DNA of 64,000 bases from a bacterium (GCA_021832345.1 JAKBKY010000004.1:164857-228856), one strand, 5' to 3'; counted from the first letter of the stretch, positions 1-12,157 are shown. Program-made: numbers and translations. The notes: a model not told the origin generated them from the sequence alone.

Positions 1-161
1 GCGAGGTCGAGAGCGGTGCCCAGGTACCACGGACTGAAGCCCACTTGCGTGACGTAGGCATCGCTGAGCGCATCCGCTGCCACCCAAACGGCGACGAAGA
101 TCGCCAGCGCAAGCGGAATACGCCACGTTGCAGGAATCCGTTCCGCCCAGGCGCGTGCCAT
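1..161 (-). CDS. N-terminus of a membrane protein (cut by window edge)
   Basis: The first about 53 codons of a reverse-strand gene run off the left edge. It starts at ATG (159-161) with MARAWAERIPATWRIPLA, followed by one hydrophobic helix (LAIFVAVWVAADAL) and then a tract ending in SPWYLGTALDL. The helix followed by a W/Y-P-rich stretch recalls the start of MASE1-type integral membrane sensory domains, but too little is visible to assign a family. It lies 47 bases downstream of the copA stop on the same strand, so it could be the distal gene of the cop operon. Function is unknown. Confidence 0.5.
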   Translation of the reverse strand, partial: MARAWAERIPATWRIPLALAIFVAVWVAADALSDAYVTQVGFSPWYLGTALDL

Positions 162-208
162 GCCTGGGTATTCACTATAGGCCGGAAGTCCCCCCTCCGA
201 CACCGCCG

Positions 209-2350
209 TTAGATGCGGTAGCGCAGTGCCAAGGAGTTCCCGACCACGAAGAGGCTTGAGAAGCCCATCGCCGCAGCGGCGAGCATCGGTGCAACGATGC
301 CCATCGCTGCCAGCGGCACCAGCACGACGTTGTACGCGAACGCCCAGAAGAGGTTGCCGGAGATGGTCCTCGCGGTGGCGCGAGAGAGTTTGATCGCAAA
401 GCCGACCGCTCGTGGATCGTTGCTGATGATCGCCGCTTGCGCAGTTTCCATGGCAACCTGAGTGCCCCCGCCCATCGCCATCCCGACATCCGCGCGGGCC
501 AGCGCCGGGGCATCGTTGATACCGTCTCCGATGAAGACGACGCGTGCTCCGGAGGACGCCAGCGCCGCAACGAAGACCCCCTTCTCTTCCGGGCCCACGC
601 GCGCTTGCCAGTCCAAGATACCAACCCGCTGCGCCACCTGCTGCGTCGGGTCATCGGCATCGCCGCTGACCAAGTGAACCTTTAGCCCCAGCCGGTGCAG
701 GTCGGCAACCGCCTCAATCGCTTCGTCGCGCACCCGATCGGCAAACACGATTGAGCCGAGGAGCGTACGCTCACGCGCAAGCAGGACCGCTCCCGAGCCG
801 TCGCTACGCAGAGGCTCGCCGACGCTAACGCCACGGAGTTGGAGAAAGGCCGGCGTTCCGAGCGCGACGTTGCTCCCGCCCACGCGTGCGTGTAAGCCGC
901 CACCGCGCTGGGCAACGACATCCTCGGCTGACGGCACATCGACCGCACGCCGCTGCGCTTCCCGCAGGACGGCCGCCGCCAACGGATGTGACGAGCTGCC
1001 TTCCAGTGCGGCAGCAAGCGCAATGACCTCGTCATCGGTCGCGCCGTTCCAGGACGCTACCTGCGTAATATCGGGGCGACCCAGCGTCAGGGTTCCCGTC
1101 TTATCGAAGACCACATCCGTCGTGCGGCCCAAGCGTTCCAGCGCACCCGCATCCCGAAAGAGTACGCCGCGCTGCGCGCCGATGCCGACCCCCGCGACAA
1201 CGGCGGTCGGCGTCGCGAGCCCAAGCGCACACGGACAGGCTACCACCAGGACCGCTACCGCGATGATGGCTGCCTCGATCCAGCCGTGCCCGCTCCAGAT
1301 CCACACGAGCAGCGTTCCGGTCGCAATCGTCAAGATCGTGGGAACGAAGATCGAAGCGACGCGATCGGCGATGCGTTGAATCGGCGGCGTCGAACCGGCG
1401 GCAGCAGCAACGACCTGCATGATCTTGGCCAGCGTCGTTCCGGCACCGACGGCCGTGGCCCGAATCGCAAGCGAACCGTCGCCGTTGATCGTTCCGGCAT
1501 GAACCTCGCTGCCCGGTTCGACATCGACGGGCCAGGGCTCGCCGCTCAACATCGCCGCGTCCACGCTGCTATGGCCTTCAAGAACGACTCCATCAACGGG
1601 AACCGCTTCGCCGGCCGGCACGATGAGCACGTCGCCAACCTGCACGCGCTCCGTAGGGACCTGCGTCATCGCGCCATCTGCACCGCGCAGGCGAGCGGTT
1701 GCCGGACGCAAGTGTAGGAGGGAACGCATGGCGGCGTTACTGCGTCCCTTTGCCGCCATTTCGAGATACTTCCCAACGAAAATCAGTGTGATGATCCCGC
1801 TTGCCGACTCGTAGTACGTCGGTCGCCCCGTCAGCGTAGCGTAGATCGATAGCCCGAAGGCCGCGGTCGACCCCAAGGAGACCAACGTATCCATATTCGT
1901 CGTGCCGTGACGGGCCGCTGAAATCGCCCCGCGGTGAAAGGTCCATCCAACAACCGCCCAGACCGGAAGGGTGAGTGCAAAGAGGAGCCACTGCTTGCCC
2001 GGAAAGTCACCGACGAACATGCTCAGAACCACGGTCGGGAGGCTCAGCGCAACGGCGAAGATCAGCAGCCGTCGCCGGCGCAGCACATCCTCATCGCGCC
2101 GCTGCTCGTCCGCGTCATCACCTGCGGCGTCTAGCTCAGTGACCAGACGGGCGCCATATCCTGCGCTTTCGACGGCTTCCAGCAGCCGTTGCGCCGGCAG
2201 CGCTGATGCCAGTTCGACGACGGCGCGCTCCGTAGCCAGGTTTACGCCGACATCGGTGACACCATCGATCCGCTGCAACGCTCGCCTGACGTGCGTCGTA
2301 CACGATGCACACGTCATGCCGCTGACCGCGATCTCCAAACGAGTACTCAC
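209..2350 (-). CDS. copA: Copper-translocating P1B-type ATPase
   Basis: This 713-residue protein is an inner-membrane pump that exports Cu(I) from the cytoplasm by ATP hydrolysis. One N-terminal heavy-metal-binding domain carries GMTCASC at residues 11-17. Membrane helices follow, with the metal-site CPC motif near residue 371 (VVACPCALG). The phosphorylation motif DKTGTLT has its Asp near residue 415, and the hinge motif GDGINDAPAL lies near residue 608. The length is on the short side for CopA because there is only one N-terminal domain. The start is a GTG that overlaps the copZ stop as GTGA, so the two genes are translationally coupled. csoR and copZ upstream make this a copper-induced detoxification operon. 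Confidence 0.97.
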   Translation of the reverse strand: MSTRLEIAVSGMTCASCTTHVRRALQRIDGVTDVGVNLATERAVVELASALPAQRLLEAVESAGYGARLVTELDAAGDDADEQRRDEDVLRRRRLLIFAVALSLPTVVLSMFVGDFPGKQWLLFALTLPVWAVVGWTFHRGAISAARHGTTNMDTLVSLGSTAAFGLSIYATLTGRPTYYESASGIITLIFVGKYLEMAAKGRSNAAMRSLLHLRPATARLRGADGAMTQVPTERVQVGDVLIVPAGEAVPVDGVVLEGHSSVDAAMLSGEPWPVDVEPGSEVHAGTINGDGSLAIRATAVGAGTTLAKIMQVVAAAAGSTPPIQRIADRVASIFVPTILTIATGTLLVWIWSGHGWIEAAIIAVAVLVVACPCALGLATPTAVVAGVGIGAQRGVLFRDAGALERLGRTTDVVFDKTGTLTLGRPDITQVASWNGATDDEVIALAAALEGSSSHPLAAAVLREAQRRAVDVPSAEDVVAQRGGGLHARVGGSNVALGTPAFLQLRGVSVGEPLRSDGSGAVLLARERTLLGSIVFADRVRDEAIEAVADLHRLGLKVHLVSGDADDPTQQVAQRVGILDWQARVGPEEKGVFVAALASSGARVVFIGDGINDAPALARADVGMAMGGGTQVAMETAQAAIISNDPRAVGFAIKLSRATARTISGNLFWAFAYNVVLVPLAAMGIVAPMLAAAAMGFSSLFVVGNSLALRYRI

Positions 2351-2550
2351 GCGAGGTCGTAGCCTTCTTCTTGCAAGGCAGCAGCGAGCGCAGCTCGACT
2401 GACGGGCGTCTCGCTCTCGACGACCAGCTCGCTCGCCGAAAGGTTGACTTCTGCGCGTTCGACGCCCGAAACGCTCATCGCCGCTACCTGCACGTGACGC
2501 GCACAGTTTTCACACGTCATGCCGGTGACGGTATACTGATTCTTCTGCAT
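2347..2550 (-). CDS. copZ: Copper chaperone (HMA domain)
   Basis: This 67-residue protein is a single heavy-metal-associated domain. The Cu(I)-binding motif GMTCENC is at residues 10-16, within a normal beta-alpha-beta-beta-alpha-beta length. It should carry Cu(I) in the cytoplasm to the N-terminal domain of the adjacent CopA. It sits between csoR, 12 bases upstream, and copA, with which it overlaps by 4 bases. It could be a chaperone for another soft metal, but the CsoR ligand set next door supports copper. Confidence 0.93.
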   Translation of the reverse strand: MQKNQYTVTGMTCENCARHVQVAAMSVSGVERAEVNLSASELVVESETPVSRAALAAALQEEGYDLA

Positions 2551-2562
2551 AGCTCCTCTTCA

Positions 2563-2841
2563 TCAAAGCAGGTCGCGCGTAAAGGCGAGCGCACCCATCA
2601 GTTCATCGATCGCCCCATCCTCCCGACCATCGAGAACGGCTTGTCGCATACACGTGCGAAAGTGATTACGTAGCTCAATGCGCCCTATCTTATCCAAAGC
2701 GGCGCGCAGAGCAGAGACTTGTTTGACGACATCCACGCAGTAGGCGTCGTCTTCGATCATGCGGAGAACTCCGTCTATGTGTCCGCGTACGGAGCGCAGG
2801 CGAGCGAGCACGTCGGCCTTTTCGTTTGGGGGGAGAGTCAT
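2563..2841 (-). CDS. csoR: Copper-sensing repressor of the CsoR family
   Basis: This 92-residue all-alpha repressor is the first gene of the cop operon. It shows the full Cu(I) ligand set of CsoR: Cys in DDAYCVDV, then His and Cys spaced HxxxC in LRNHFRTCM. In the family, Cu(I) binding releases the tetramer from a G/C-tract palindrome, and such a palindrome lies directly upstream at 2852-2871. The ATG is only 6 bases from a -10-like hexamer and no Shine-Dalgarno is present, so a leaderless transcript is likely. Copper rather than sulfide or formaldehyde specificity is inferred from the Cys-His-Cys triad and the copZ-copA neighbours. Confidence 0.93.
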   Translation of the reverse strand: MTLPPNEKADVLARLRSVRGHIDGVLRMIEDDAYCVDVVKQVSALRAALDKIGRIELRNHFRTCMRQAVLDGREDGAIDELMGALAFTRDLL

Positions 2842-2847
2842 GGCTCT

Positions 2848-2877
2848 ATCCTACCCCTCCCGGGGTGGGTAAGTCAA
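2848..2877 (-). promoter_or_regulatory. cop operon promoter with CsoR-type operator in the spacer
   Basis: Read on the minus strand, a -35 TTGACT (2872-2877) is followed by an 18-bp spacer and a -10 TAGGAT (2848-2853). Six bases later comes the csoR ATG. The spacer holds an imperfect palindrome TACCCCTCCCGGGGTGGGTA (2852-2871, plus-strand sequence), which matches the G/C-tract layout of CsoR operators. The repressor would therefore sit directly between the two promoter boxes. Confidence 0.8.
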
Positions 2878-2902
2878 CGCTGACTTCCCCACGAACTCGC
2901 TT

Positions 2903-2930
2903 AGGGCGCCTCGATCTCCAGGTGCCCTTT
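2903..2930. terminator. Hairpin terminator after the DUF4382 lipoprotein
   Basis: The stem is AGGGCGCCT/AGGTGCCCT with an 8-base loop and TTT on the plus side. It starts inside the stop region of the minus-strand lipoprotein gene (stop at 2929-2931). It separates that gene from the cop promoter. A close copy of this stem plus stop-codon arrangement occurs at 27541-27571. Confidence 0.65.
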
Positions 2931-3852
2931 AGTCGCTCAGGGTAACCGTGGTGGCTTGACCCGCCGTCACGATGACGGGGTTGGCAACCGTGACCGGAGC
3001 CGTGCCATCCGCGCCGGTAGCGGTCTCGCTCTGACCGGCTAGGTTGGTCCAGCTATTCTCGATCACCAGGGTATATGTGCCGGTCGGCAAGGCATTGATT
3101 TGGAAGTTGCCGTTGGCATCGGTCACGCCCGAGTTGACCGGCTGGCCGTTCTGCTCTGCCAGGATCTCGGCATTGTCGACCGCCGTGTTCGCGACGTTCT
3201 TGACCGAACCGGAGATCGAACCGGCCAAGCTCTGCGGGGTCGCCACCAGAACCGGCTTCATGATCCACCCCCCATTGCCGGTCGCAACCAGCGACTCAGC
3301 CGCATTGAAGTCGATGAGAAAGCCGTAGGAAGCGCCGGCCTGCGCCCTGAGGCCGATGTTGACCTTCACCCCTGCCGTTCCCGGGCCATCCCCGTTATCG
3401 GTGGAGGTGTTGCCGCCGAAGCCCATGCCGGTGGCACTCGGGATGGAGAGCGGGTAGGTCGTGCCGTTGATGACCACGCTGTTGTTATTCGGCGATGAGT
3501 CATCCAGCACGAAGCGCATCTGCTGGTACTGCCCCGCGGGGAAGGTGGCGGTCCCCAAAGCAAAGGGGGAAGTCTGGTAGTTGAGCAGATTGATCTGCTC
3601 CGAAGGCGAGAAGGTCACGAGTGTCTGGTTGCCGCCGTTGCCCACCAACTCGACCTTGGCGATGTCGATATTCACGGCTGATACCGTACCGGTTGAACTT
3701 TGGAACGGCGCGTCCATGATGCTCACGCTCATGGTGGAAATCCCGCCACCGGACGTATTGGACGGCGTGGTCCCACCACCGCCGCAAGCGGCGAACGCCA
3801 ATAAGGATAGCCCTGCGGCCAAGCGGCCGACGATTCCAAGGCGATGCAACAT
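2929..3852 (-). CDS. DUF4382 lipoprotein with carboxypeptidase-regulatory-like domain
   Basis: This 307-residue exported lipoprotein has a signal peptide ending in the lipobox LLAFAACGG, so Cys at about residue 23 should be lipidated. Residues 40-205 match the DUF4382 pattern: 'VSIMDAP', repeated 'V..VNIDIAKVEL', 'NLLNY' and 'PAGQYQQMRFVLD'. Residues 210-300 form a carboxypeptidase-regulatory-like (CNA-B type) beta-sandwich with 'GSVKN', 'TDANGNFQINALPTGTYTL'. These folds are usually surface or periplasmic and the specific role is unknown. A GGAGGA Shine-Dalgarno precedes the ATG, and a clear TATAAT -10 lies 40 bases upstream. It is monocistronic, between rpoB and a terminator. Confidence 0.85.
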   Translation of the reverse strand: MLHRLGIVGRLAAGLSLLAFAACGGGGTTPSNTSGGGISTMSVSIMDAPFQSSTGTVSAVNIDIAKVELVGNGGNQTLVTFSPSEQINLLNYQTSPFALGTATFPAGQYQQMRFVLDDSSPNNNSVVINGTTYPLSIPSATGMGFGGNTSTDNGDGPGTAGVKVNIGLRAQAGASYGFLIDFNAAESLVATGNGGWIMKPVLVATPQSLAGSISGSVKNVANTAVDNAEILAEQNGQPVNSGVTDANGNFQINALPTGTYTLVIENSWTNLAGQSETATGADGTAPVTVANPVIVTAGQATTVTLSD

Positions 3853-3884
3853 AGCGTTCTTCCTCCGATGAAACGCTCACGGCG

Positions 3885-3902
3885 TTGGGTTATTATACCC
3901 AA
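3885..3902 (-). promoter_or_regulatory. TATAAT -10 box inside a palindrome, upstream of the DUF4382 gene
   Basis: On the minus strand TATAAT (3892-3897) is framed by the inverted repeat TTGGGT...ACCCAA (3885-3902). The transcript would carry a leader of about 30-35 bases ending in a good Shine-Dalgarno. No convincing -35 is visible at the usual distance, and the palindrome could be an operator. Confidence 0.55.
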
Positions 3903-3939
3903 TGCACCAGCCATCAAGCGCAGCACCTGAAGAGGGTTT

Positions 3940-3961
3940 CCGGACACATGCCGTCGTCCGG
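3940..3961. terminator. Possible rpoB terminator hairpin
   Basis: A perfect 6-bp inverted repeat, CCGGAC...GTCCGG with a 10-base loop, lies about 80 bases beyond the rpoB stop. There is no T-run on the minus strand, so this is weak evidence for termination. Confidence 0.3.
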
Positions 3962-4038
3962 GGCACAAGCACATACGAGACCCAGCAACTGCCGGATCCC
4001 GTGTTTGCTTTATCTCGCGGTTGGCTTACTTTGAGGGG

Positions 4039-7917
<3,879 letters not shown>

Positions 7918-8316
7918 TCGTTACTCTCTCACCGTCAGTTGAAGGAAAGCGCGCTGCCACGATCTGCTGGGCACGACGAAAAGGACGACTCCAGCCTTGG
8001 CCGAGGAGAGGTCGCCCTTACCAAACGTGGCTTACCAGCCGCCGGGCATAGGCGATTATGCTACCACCGGCGGCCGGCACCGTCAAGGACCCCGGGGGGC
8101 GGGGGAAACGGCGTCGCGCGCGCTCAAGCTGTGCGCCCACCAAGAGGGCAAGCGTGGCCCCCACCGGGATGACCGAGAGCGCCAGGGCGGCGACTGCCGC
8201 ATGAAAGGAGTGCGAATGTCTCATACCACGGTCAGGATACCACGCGAGTGCTAGATATACCAACCATCTGTCGGCAGCCTGACTCCACGCAACCTTTCGT
8301 TGCTCCCTTCGGTTAG
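7918..8316. other. Intergenic region between rpoB and the exporter
   Basis: These 399 bases separate the divergent rpoB and DHA2 exporter genes and should contain both promoters, but I cannot identify convincing boxes. A G-rich run lies near 8091-8106. A reverse-strand frame from an ATG at 8224 to 8018 would encode about 68 residues with one hydrophobic helix (AAVAALALSVIPVGATLALL). It has no ribosome site, so I do not call it a gene. Confidence 0.4.
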
Positions 8317-9861
8317 GTGCGCGCGATGGCAGACGCGGCGACCTTGCGCAAACGCCCCGCAGCACGAGAGGCGGGGGGATGGTTACGCGCCCGCAAGAAC
8401 CCGCCGGTCGCCCTCATCACGGCCACGGTCATGCTCGGTCTCACGATGGCGATCATCGACACGACGATCGTCAACGTCGCCCTCAACACCATCGCCGGCA
8501 ACCTCGGAGTCTCGATCGACCAAGTCGCCTGGGTTGCGACGGGCTACATTTTAGCGCAGGTCGTCGTGATGCCGCTCAACGGCTGGCTGACGGCGCTCTT
8601 AGGACGCAAGATCTTCTACGCATCCTCGCTTGCCATCTTCACGGTGTCGTCGTTTCTCTGCGGCACGGCGCATTCCATCAGCTTACTGATCTTCTACCGT
8701 ATCATCCAGGGCATCGGCGGCGGCGCCTTGCAGCCCACCGCGCAAGCCATCCTCTTTGAGTCTTTCCCAGCCGCAAAACGTGGAACCGCGATGGCGATCT
8801 TTGGGCTCGGCGCCATGGTTGGGCCGGCGATCGGCCCACTGCTCGGCGGCTACATCGTAGATAATGCGTCGTGGCCGTTGATCTTCTTCATCAACGTGCC
8901 GATCGGCATCGTTGCCTTCCTGATGACGCTCTCGTTCATTCCGAATCCCGACTACATCGAAAAGCCGAAAAGCGGCATCGACTTCCTTGGCTTAGGACTC
9001 CTCACGACGGGACTGGCTTCCTTACAATATGTCCTGGAGCGAGGCGAACATGATGAGTGGTTCTCTTCCAATACCATCCTCTTTCTCTCGGCTCTTGCCG
9101 CGGTGACGCTGACCATCTTCGTCATCAAGGCCTGGCGCGATCGACATCCCATCGTCGACCTGCATGTTTTCAAACGACGGTCGTTTGCCATCGGAACCAT
9201 TCTGGGTGTCATCTCCGGATTTGGACTCTATGGCAGTGCATTGATCCTACCCCTCTTCTTCCAAAGCATCCTCGGCTTCACGCCGCTTGACACGGGCATC
9301 GTGTTGGTTCCCGGCGCCTTTGCAACTGCAATTTCCATGACGCTCGTCGGGCGCATCGTCAACCGCGTCGACGCGCGCCTGCTGGTCGCAATCGGGTTCC
9401 TGGGATTCGCCTTTGCGACATGGCAACTCGGCAACCTCAACGCTCAAGCAGGGTATTGGCACGTCTTCTGGCCACGGGTTGGGCAGGGCGGCGCTCTGGG
9501 CTTCCTCTTCGTGCCGCTCTCGATCATCACGCTCGGCGATGTCCCGATTGCGAAGCTTGCCGGAGCCTCCGGCGTCTACACGCTGGTGCGTCAGCTTGGC
9601 GGAAGCTTCGGAATCGCCATCCTGACGACGTTGCTCCAACACGAGTCGGCGATCGTTTGGAACGTACTGGCAGGCGGCGTGACGAGAACACAAGGCTACT
9701 CGGTCGCGCTCCTGACGCAGATGGTCGCCCAGCAATCGGCGGTCATCGCCTATAGCTATCTCTTCCGGATCACCGCCATCGTCTTTGTCCTGGCAACACC
9801 GCTCGTCTTGCTCATGCGTAAAGGCAAAGCCGTCCCCATCGCTGCCATCGCCGCCGAATAG
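8317..9861 (+). CDS. DHA2-family MFS multidrug exporter (EmrB/QacA type)
   Basis: This 514-residue integral membrane protein should have about 14 helices and act as a proton-coupled drug exporter. The family motifs are visible: 'MAIIDTTIVNVALNTI' in helix 1 (the DHA2 D-x-T-I-V-N-V-A-L motif), 'WVATGYILA', 'GRKIFYASSLAIF', 'RIIQGIGGGALQPTAQAIL' and 'AMVGPAIGPLLGGYIVD' (antiporter motif C). The GTG at 8317 and an ATG at 8326 are both possible starts. No periplasmic adaptor partner of the EmrA type is adjacent. The substrate is unknown. Confidence 0.92.
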   Translation: MRAMADAATLRKRPAAREAGGWLRARKNPPVALITATVMLGLTMAIIDTTIVNVALNTIAGNLGVSIDQVAWVATGYILAQVVVMPLNGWLTALLGRKIFYASSLAIFTVSSFLCGTAHSISLLIFYRIIQGIGGGALQPTAQAILFESFPAAKRGTAMAIFGLGAMVGPAIGPLLGGYIVDNASWPLIFFINVPIGIVAFLMTLSFIPNPDYIEKPKSGIDFLGLGLLTTGLASLQYVLERGEHDEWFSSNTILFLSALAAVTLTIFVIKAWRDRHPIVDLHVFKRRSFAIGTILGVISGFGLYGSALILPLFFQSILGFTPLDTGIVLVPGAFATAISMTLVGRIVNRVDARLLVAIGFLGFAFATWQLGNLNAQAGYWHVFWPRVGQGGALGFLFVPLSIITLGDVPIAKLAGASGVYTLVRQLGGSFGIAILTTLLQHESAIVWNVLAGGVTRTQGYSVALLTQMVAQQSAVIAYSYLFRITAIVFVLATPLVLLMRKGKAVPIAAIAAE

Positions 9862-9871
9862 CCGTTCGCGC

Positions 9872-10321
9872 TTACGAATCGAGCGCTTTGGTCATTTCGA
9901 TGTGTTCGATACCCGCGTCATCAAAGGCATCGCCATGCGCGATGAAACCTGCCTTCTCGTAGAAGCCTTTGGCATGCGTCTGTGCGTGCAACACCGCGCG
10001 CACATACCCGCGCCGGCGAGCCTCTGCCATGAGCGTATCCAGCAACAGCGCCCCAATTCCACGGCCGCGATAGGGCCCAAGCACCGCCATGCGACCGATC
10101 TGCACGACGGCGACATCGCGCTCGTACAATCGTCCTGCTGCGATGGGCGTTTCGTCGTCATCGATGACGAGGACATGAGCCGCGCGCGGATCCTGCATGT
10201 CATGCTCGTCAACCTCAATCTCCCCGGGCACCCGTTGCTCGTCGACGAAAACCGCAAAACGGACGGCAAGCGCGCGCTCCATCTGTGGGCGATCGGCCGC
10301 CGCAAAGATTACCGTACGCAT
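9872..10321 (-). CDS. GNAT-family N-acetyltransferase
   Basis: This 149-residue cytosolic enzyme should transfer an acetyl group from acetyl-CoA to an amine. The N-terminal 'RFAVFVDEQRVPGEIEVDEHD' block is typical of the YjcF/ElaA-like subgroup. The acetyl-CoA loop is 'GPYRGRGIGALLLD' (about residues 82-95), and the C-terminus has 'HAQTHAKGFYEKAGF'. The substrate is unknown. It converges on the exporter with only 10 bases between the stops. The tyrosine phosphatase lies immediately upstream on the same strand (12-base gap), so the two probably form an operon. Confidence 0.88.
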   Translation of the reverse strand: MRTVIFAAADRPQMERALAVRFAVFVDEQRVPGEIEVDEHDMQDPRAAHVLVIDDDETPIAAGRLYERDVAVVQIGRMAVLGPYRGRGIGALLLDTLMAEARRRGYVRAVLHAQTHAKGFYEKAGFIAHGDAFDDAGIEHIEMTKALDS

Positions 10322-10333
10322 CGATCGATCCGG

Positions 10334-11104
10334 CTATCCAGAGACGGCCTCCGTGAAGAGCTGCCGCAGAGCGGCGCAGCGAGCCGCATCCATGCCGCAC
10401 GCATCCCGTAGATAGGCGTGCAACCCTCCGAACGCTACGTCGATCTGCTCGCGCGCCGCGGCGAGATAGCTGGGCGCGACCGTCAGCATCGGCTGCAGGG
10501 CCTGCCGATCGACGGTGTGCCCCACGATCGTTTCAAGGTAGCGCGCCAGATCCGTGTGTGCAAACTCGCCCGCACCGGCGCGCGCGCTTACCAGATAGTC
10601 GGCGTCGATCTCGTCTGGTCGCACGTCGAGCGCCGCCAGGAGCAGGGCGACCACGAAACCCGTGCGATCCTTGCCGGCACTGCAATGGATCAGCAACGGC
10701 GCAGCGCCGCCTAACAAACGCTCGAAGAGGTCTGCCAGCACGGAAGCAAAGGCGCCGGGCATGCGCGCATAGAGGTCGTGCATGATACGATCCGCGCTGC
10801 CTTGAGTGAATCGGCCGTCACGCGTCAGCTCGTCGCGACTCGGGAGAATCGCCGCGGAGGCGTCGGTGAGGATGACTTCCACCCCCGCAAGCAAGGCTGC
10901 CGGTGCCGGCGCTTGCTCACGCTCTGCGGCACTACGAAGATCGTAGACGGTGCGCAGGCGCGACCGGCGAATGCACGCCCGCTCGTGCGCATCCGTTGCG
11001 GCAAACTCCCCGCACCGAAAGAGCAAGCCCGAACGCACGAACCTGCCGTCTGCAGACGAGAGCCCACCGAGATCTCGGAAGTTCATGCGCTGCCTGCGCC
11101 GCAA
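10334..11104 (-). CDS. Tyrosine/serine protein phosphatase (Y_phosphatase3 type)
   Basis: This protein of up to 256 residues belongs to the cysteine-dependent dual-specificity phosphatase group. The N-terminal signature 'NFRDLGG' and 'VYDLRS' are followed by the P-loop 'HCSAGKDRTG' near residues 140-149, with nucleophilic Cys and general-base-free HCxxxxxR geometry. The family acts on phosphotyrosine or phosphoinositides; the substrate here is unknown. An internal ATG giving MNFRDLGG (about 11086) is a likely alternative start, since the preceding six residues are basic and not conserved. It is probably co-transcribed with the downstream GNAT gene. Confidence 0.88.
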   Translation of the reverse strand: MRRRQRMNFRDLGGLSSADGRFVRSGLLFRCGEFAATDAHERACIRRSRLRTVYDLRSAAEREQAPAPAALLAGVEVILTDASAAILPSRDELTRDGRFTQGSADRIMHDLYARMPGAFASVLADLFERLLGGAAPLLIHCSAGKDRTGFVVALLLAALDVRPDEIDADYLVSARAGAGEFAHTDLARYLETIVGHTVDRQALQPMLTVAPSYLAAAREQIDVAFGGLHAYLRDACGMDAARCAALRQLFTEAVSG

Positions 11105-11234
11105 TGCGCGGCCGGTTCCATTCTGCCGGCATCAAAGCAGACATAAAGCGCATGTGTTTGCGCGAACGCCGGCATCGGCAGAAAGCTCACGCGCAGAACA
11201 TATCGCTCGGATCGAGATCTTTCCTCGCCGACCG

Positions 11235-11270
11235 GAAAAAATGCGAGCCGCCCGCACAGGCGGGCGACTC
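11235..11270 (-). terminator. Intrinsic terminator after the phasin gene
   Basis: On the minus strand a GC-rich stem AGTCGCCCGC/GCGGGCGGCT with a short loop is followed 4 bases later by TTTTTT (11236-11241). This is the clearest classical Rho-independent terminator in the window. It lies 26 bases past the phasin stop. Confidence 0.85.
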
Positions 11271-11295
11271 ACCGAAACCTATCGAGGGGCGAAGC

Positions 11296-11625
11296 TTACT
11301 TGCTGAACTCGGTCGCACGCTTGGTAGCGTGCTTGGCCGCTTCGACCGCCTGCTTCTGCGTCGCGACCATCAGCTCGGCGATCTGCAGCGCGTAGGACTT
11401 ACGCAGCTCCAGGAACTTACCGGCCGCATCGAAGGTCATCTCGACGACCTGACTCGGGGTCGGAACGCCGTCGAGGCTCGGCACTTCAACCTTACCCTGC
11501 GCCAGCTTCTCACTGATGTCGAGCAACGAAGTGAAGGCTTCGAGGTTCTGCTGCTGGGCGGCTTTCAGGGCCTCAAGGCCCTGTGCGTTCATTTTTTCGA
11601 CGGTTTCGATCAGATTGGTGGACAT
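11296..11625 (-). CDS. Phasin-family PHA granule protein
   Basis: This 109-residue, almost wholly helical protein (MSTNLIETVEKMNAQGLEAL...) has the amphipathic 'Phasin_2'-like pattern: long Ala/Gln/Glu/Lys helices without Cys or Trp. Phasins coat polyhydroxyalkanoate granules. The start at 11625 is chosen because AAGGAG lies 6 bases upstream; an upstream in-frame ATG at about 11640 has no such site. It lies downstream of the PHA operon with its own strong promoter (11658-11687) and terminator, as expected for the most abundant granule protein. Family assignment rests on composition plus context. Confidence 0.82.
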   Translation of the reverse strand: MSTNLIETVEKMNAQGLEALKAAQQQNLEAFTSLLDISEKLAQGKVEVPSLDGVPTPSQVVEMTFDAAGKFLELRKSYALQIAELMVATQKQAVEAAKHATKRATEFSK

Positions 11626-11657
11626 GGTGGACTCCTTGCTCATTGACTGTTTCGCTA

Positions 11658-11687
11658 AGTATACCAAGCACTTGCAATATTTGTCAA
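11658..11687 (-). promoter_or_regulatory. Phasin promoter with inverted repeat in the spacer
   Basis: The minus strand shows a consensus -35 TTGACA (11682-11687), an 18-bp spacer and a -10 TATACT (11658-11663), 32 bases before the ATG. The spacer contains the inverted repeat CAAG-tg-CTTG (11665-11674), a plausible operator for the XRE regulator encoded just upstream. Operator function is inference. Confidence 0.75.
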
Positions 11688-11797
11688 CGCCTGGAGATGC
11701 CCGCGCCGCGCACGCCACGCGACAGGGGGAGCGGTGAGGACGCCGCATTGCGTGAGAGCCACGCGGTACAGGGGAAAAGCGAGCAAGCGCCCACTTC

Positions 11798-12157
11798 CTA
11801 TCGAGACTCCAGAAAACCCCGATAGATGCGGATGAGGGTCTCTTTCTGGTCGTTGGAGAGACGCGGGTCGAGGCGCAGTGCCTGCTCGACGCCGTGCGCG
11901 CTGTCGCCCGCGGCATCCTTATCCAGGAGACCCGCCTGGGCGTACATCGTTTCGGCGGAGATCTGCAGGGCACCGGCGATACTCTTGAGGACGTCCGCCG
12001 AGGGTTTATAGAGACCGCGCTCGACCTGGCTCAAATAGGGGTTGGAGATATTGGCGATCTCGGCCAGTTGACGCATCGAGAGACGCGCAAGTTCTCGTTG
12101 ACTGCGAATAAACTCGCCGAGATTGCGCCAGCTATCTTGATTGCGCGGATCGCTCAC
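11798..12157 (-). CDS. XRE-family regulator of the PHA locus
   Basis: This 119-residue cytosolic DNA-binding protein has a Cro/CI-type helix-turn-helix at about residues 13-67 (LGEFIRSQRELARLSMRQLA, then ISNPYLSQVERG). An Ala-rich helical C-terminus ends in 'LSNDQKETLIRIYRGFLESR'. Similar small XRE proteins sit in PHA clusters of several phyla and are proposed to sense granule surface and repress phasin. The GTG start overlaps the phaC stop as GTGA, so it is translated with the synthase. No relation to proteobacterial PhaR is visible. Confidence 0.85.
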   Translation of the reverse strand: MSDPRNQDSWRNLGEFIRSQRELARLSMRQLAEIANISNPYLSQVERGLYKPSADVLKSIAGALQISAETMYAQAGLLDKDAAGDSAHGVEQALRLDPRLSNDQKETLIRIYRGFLESR

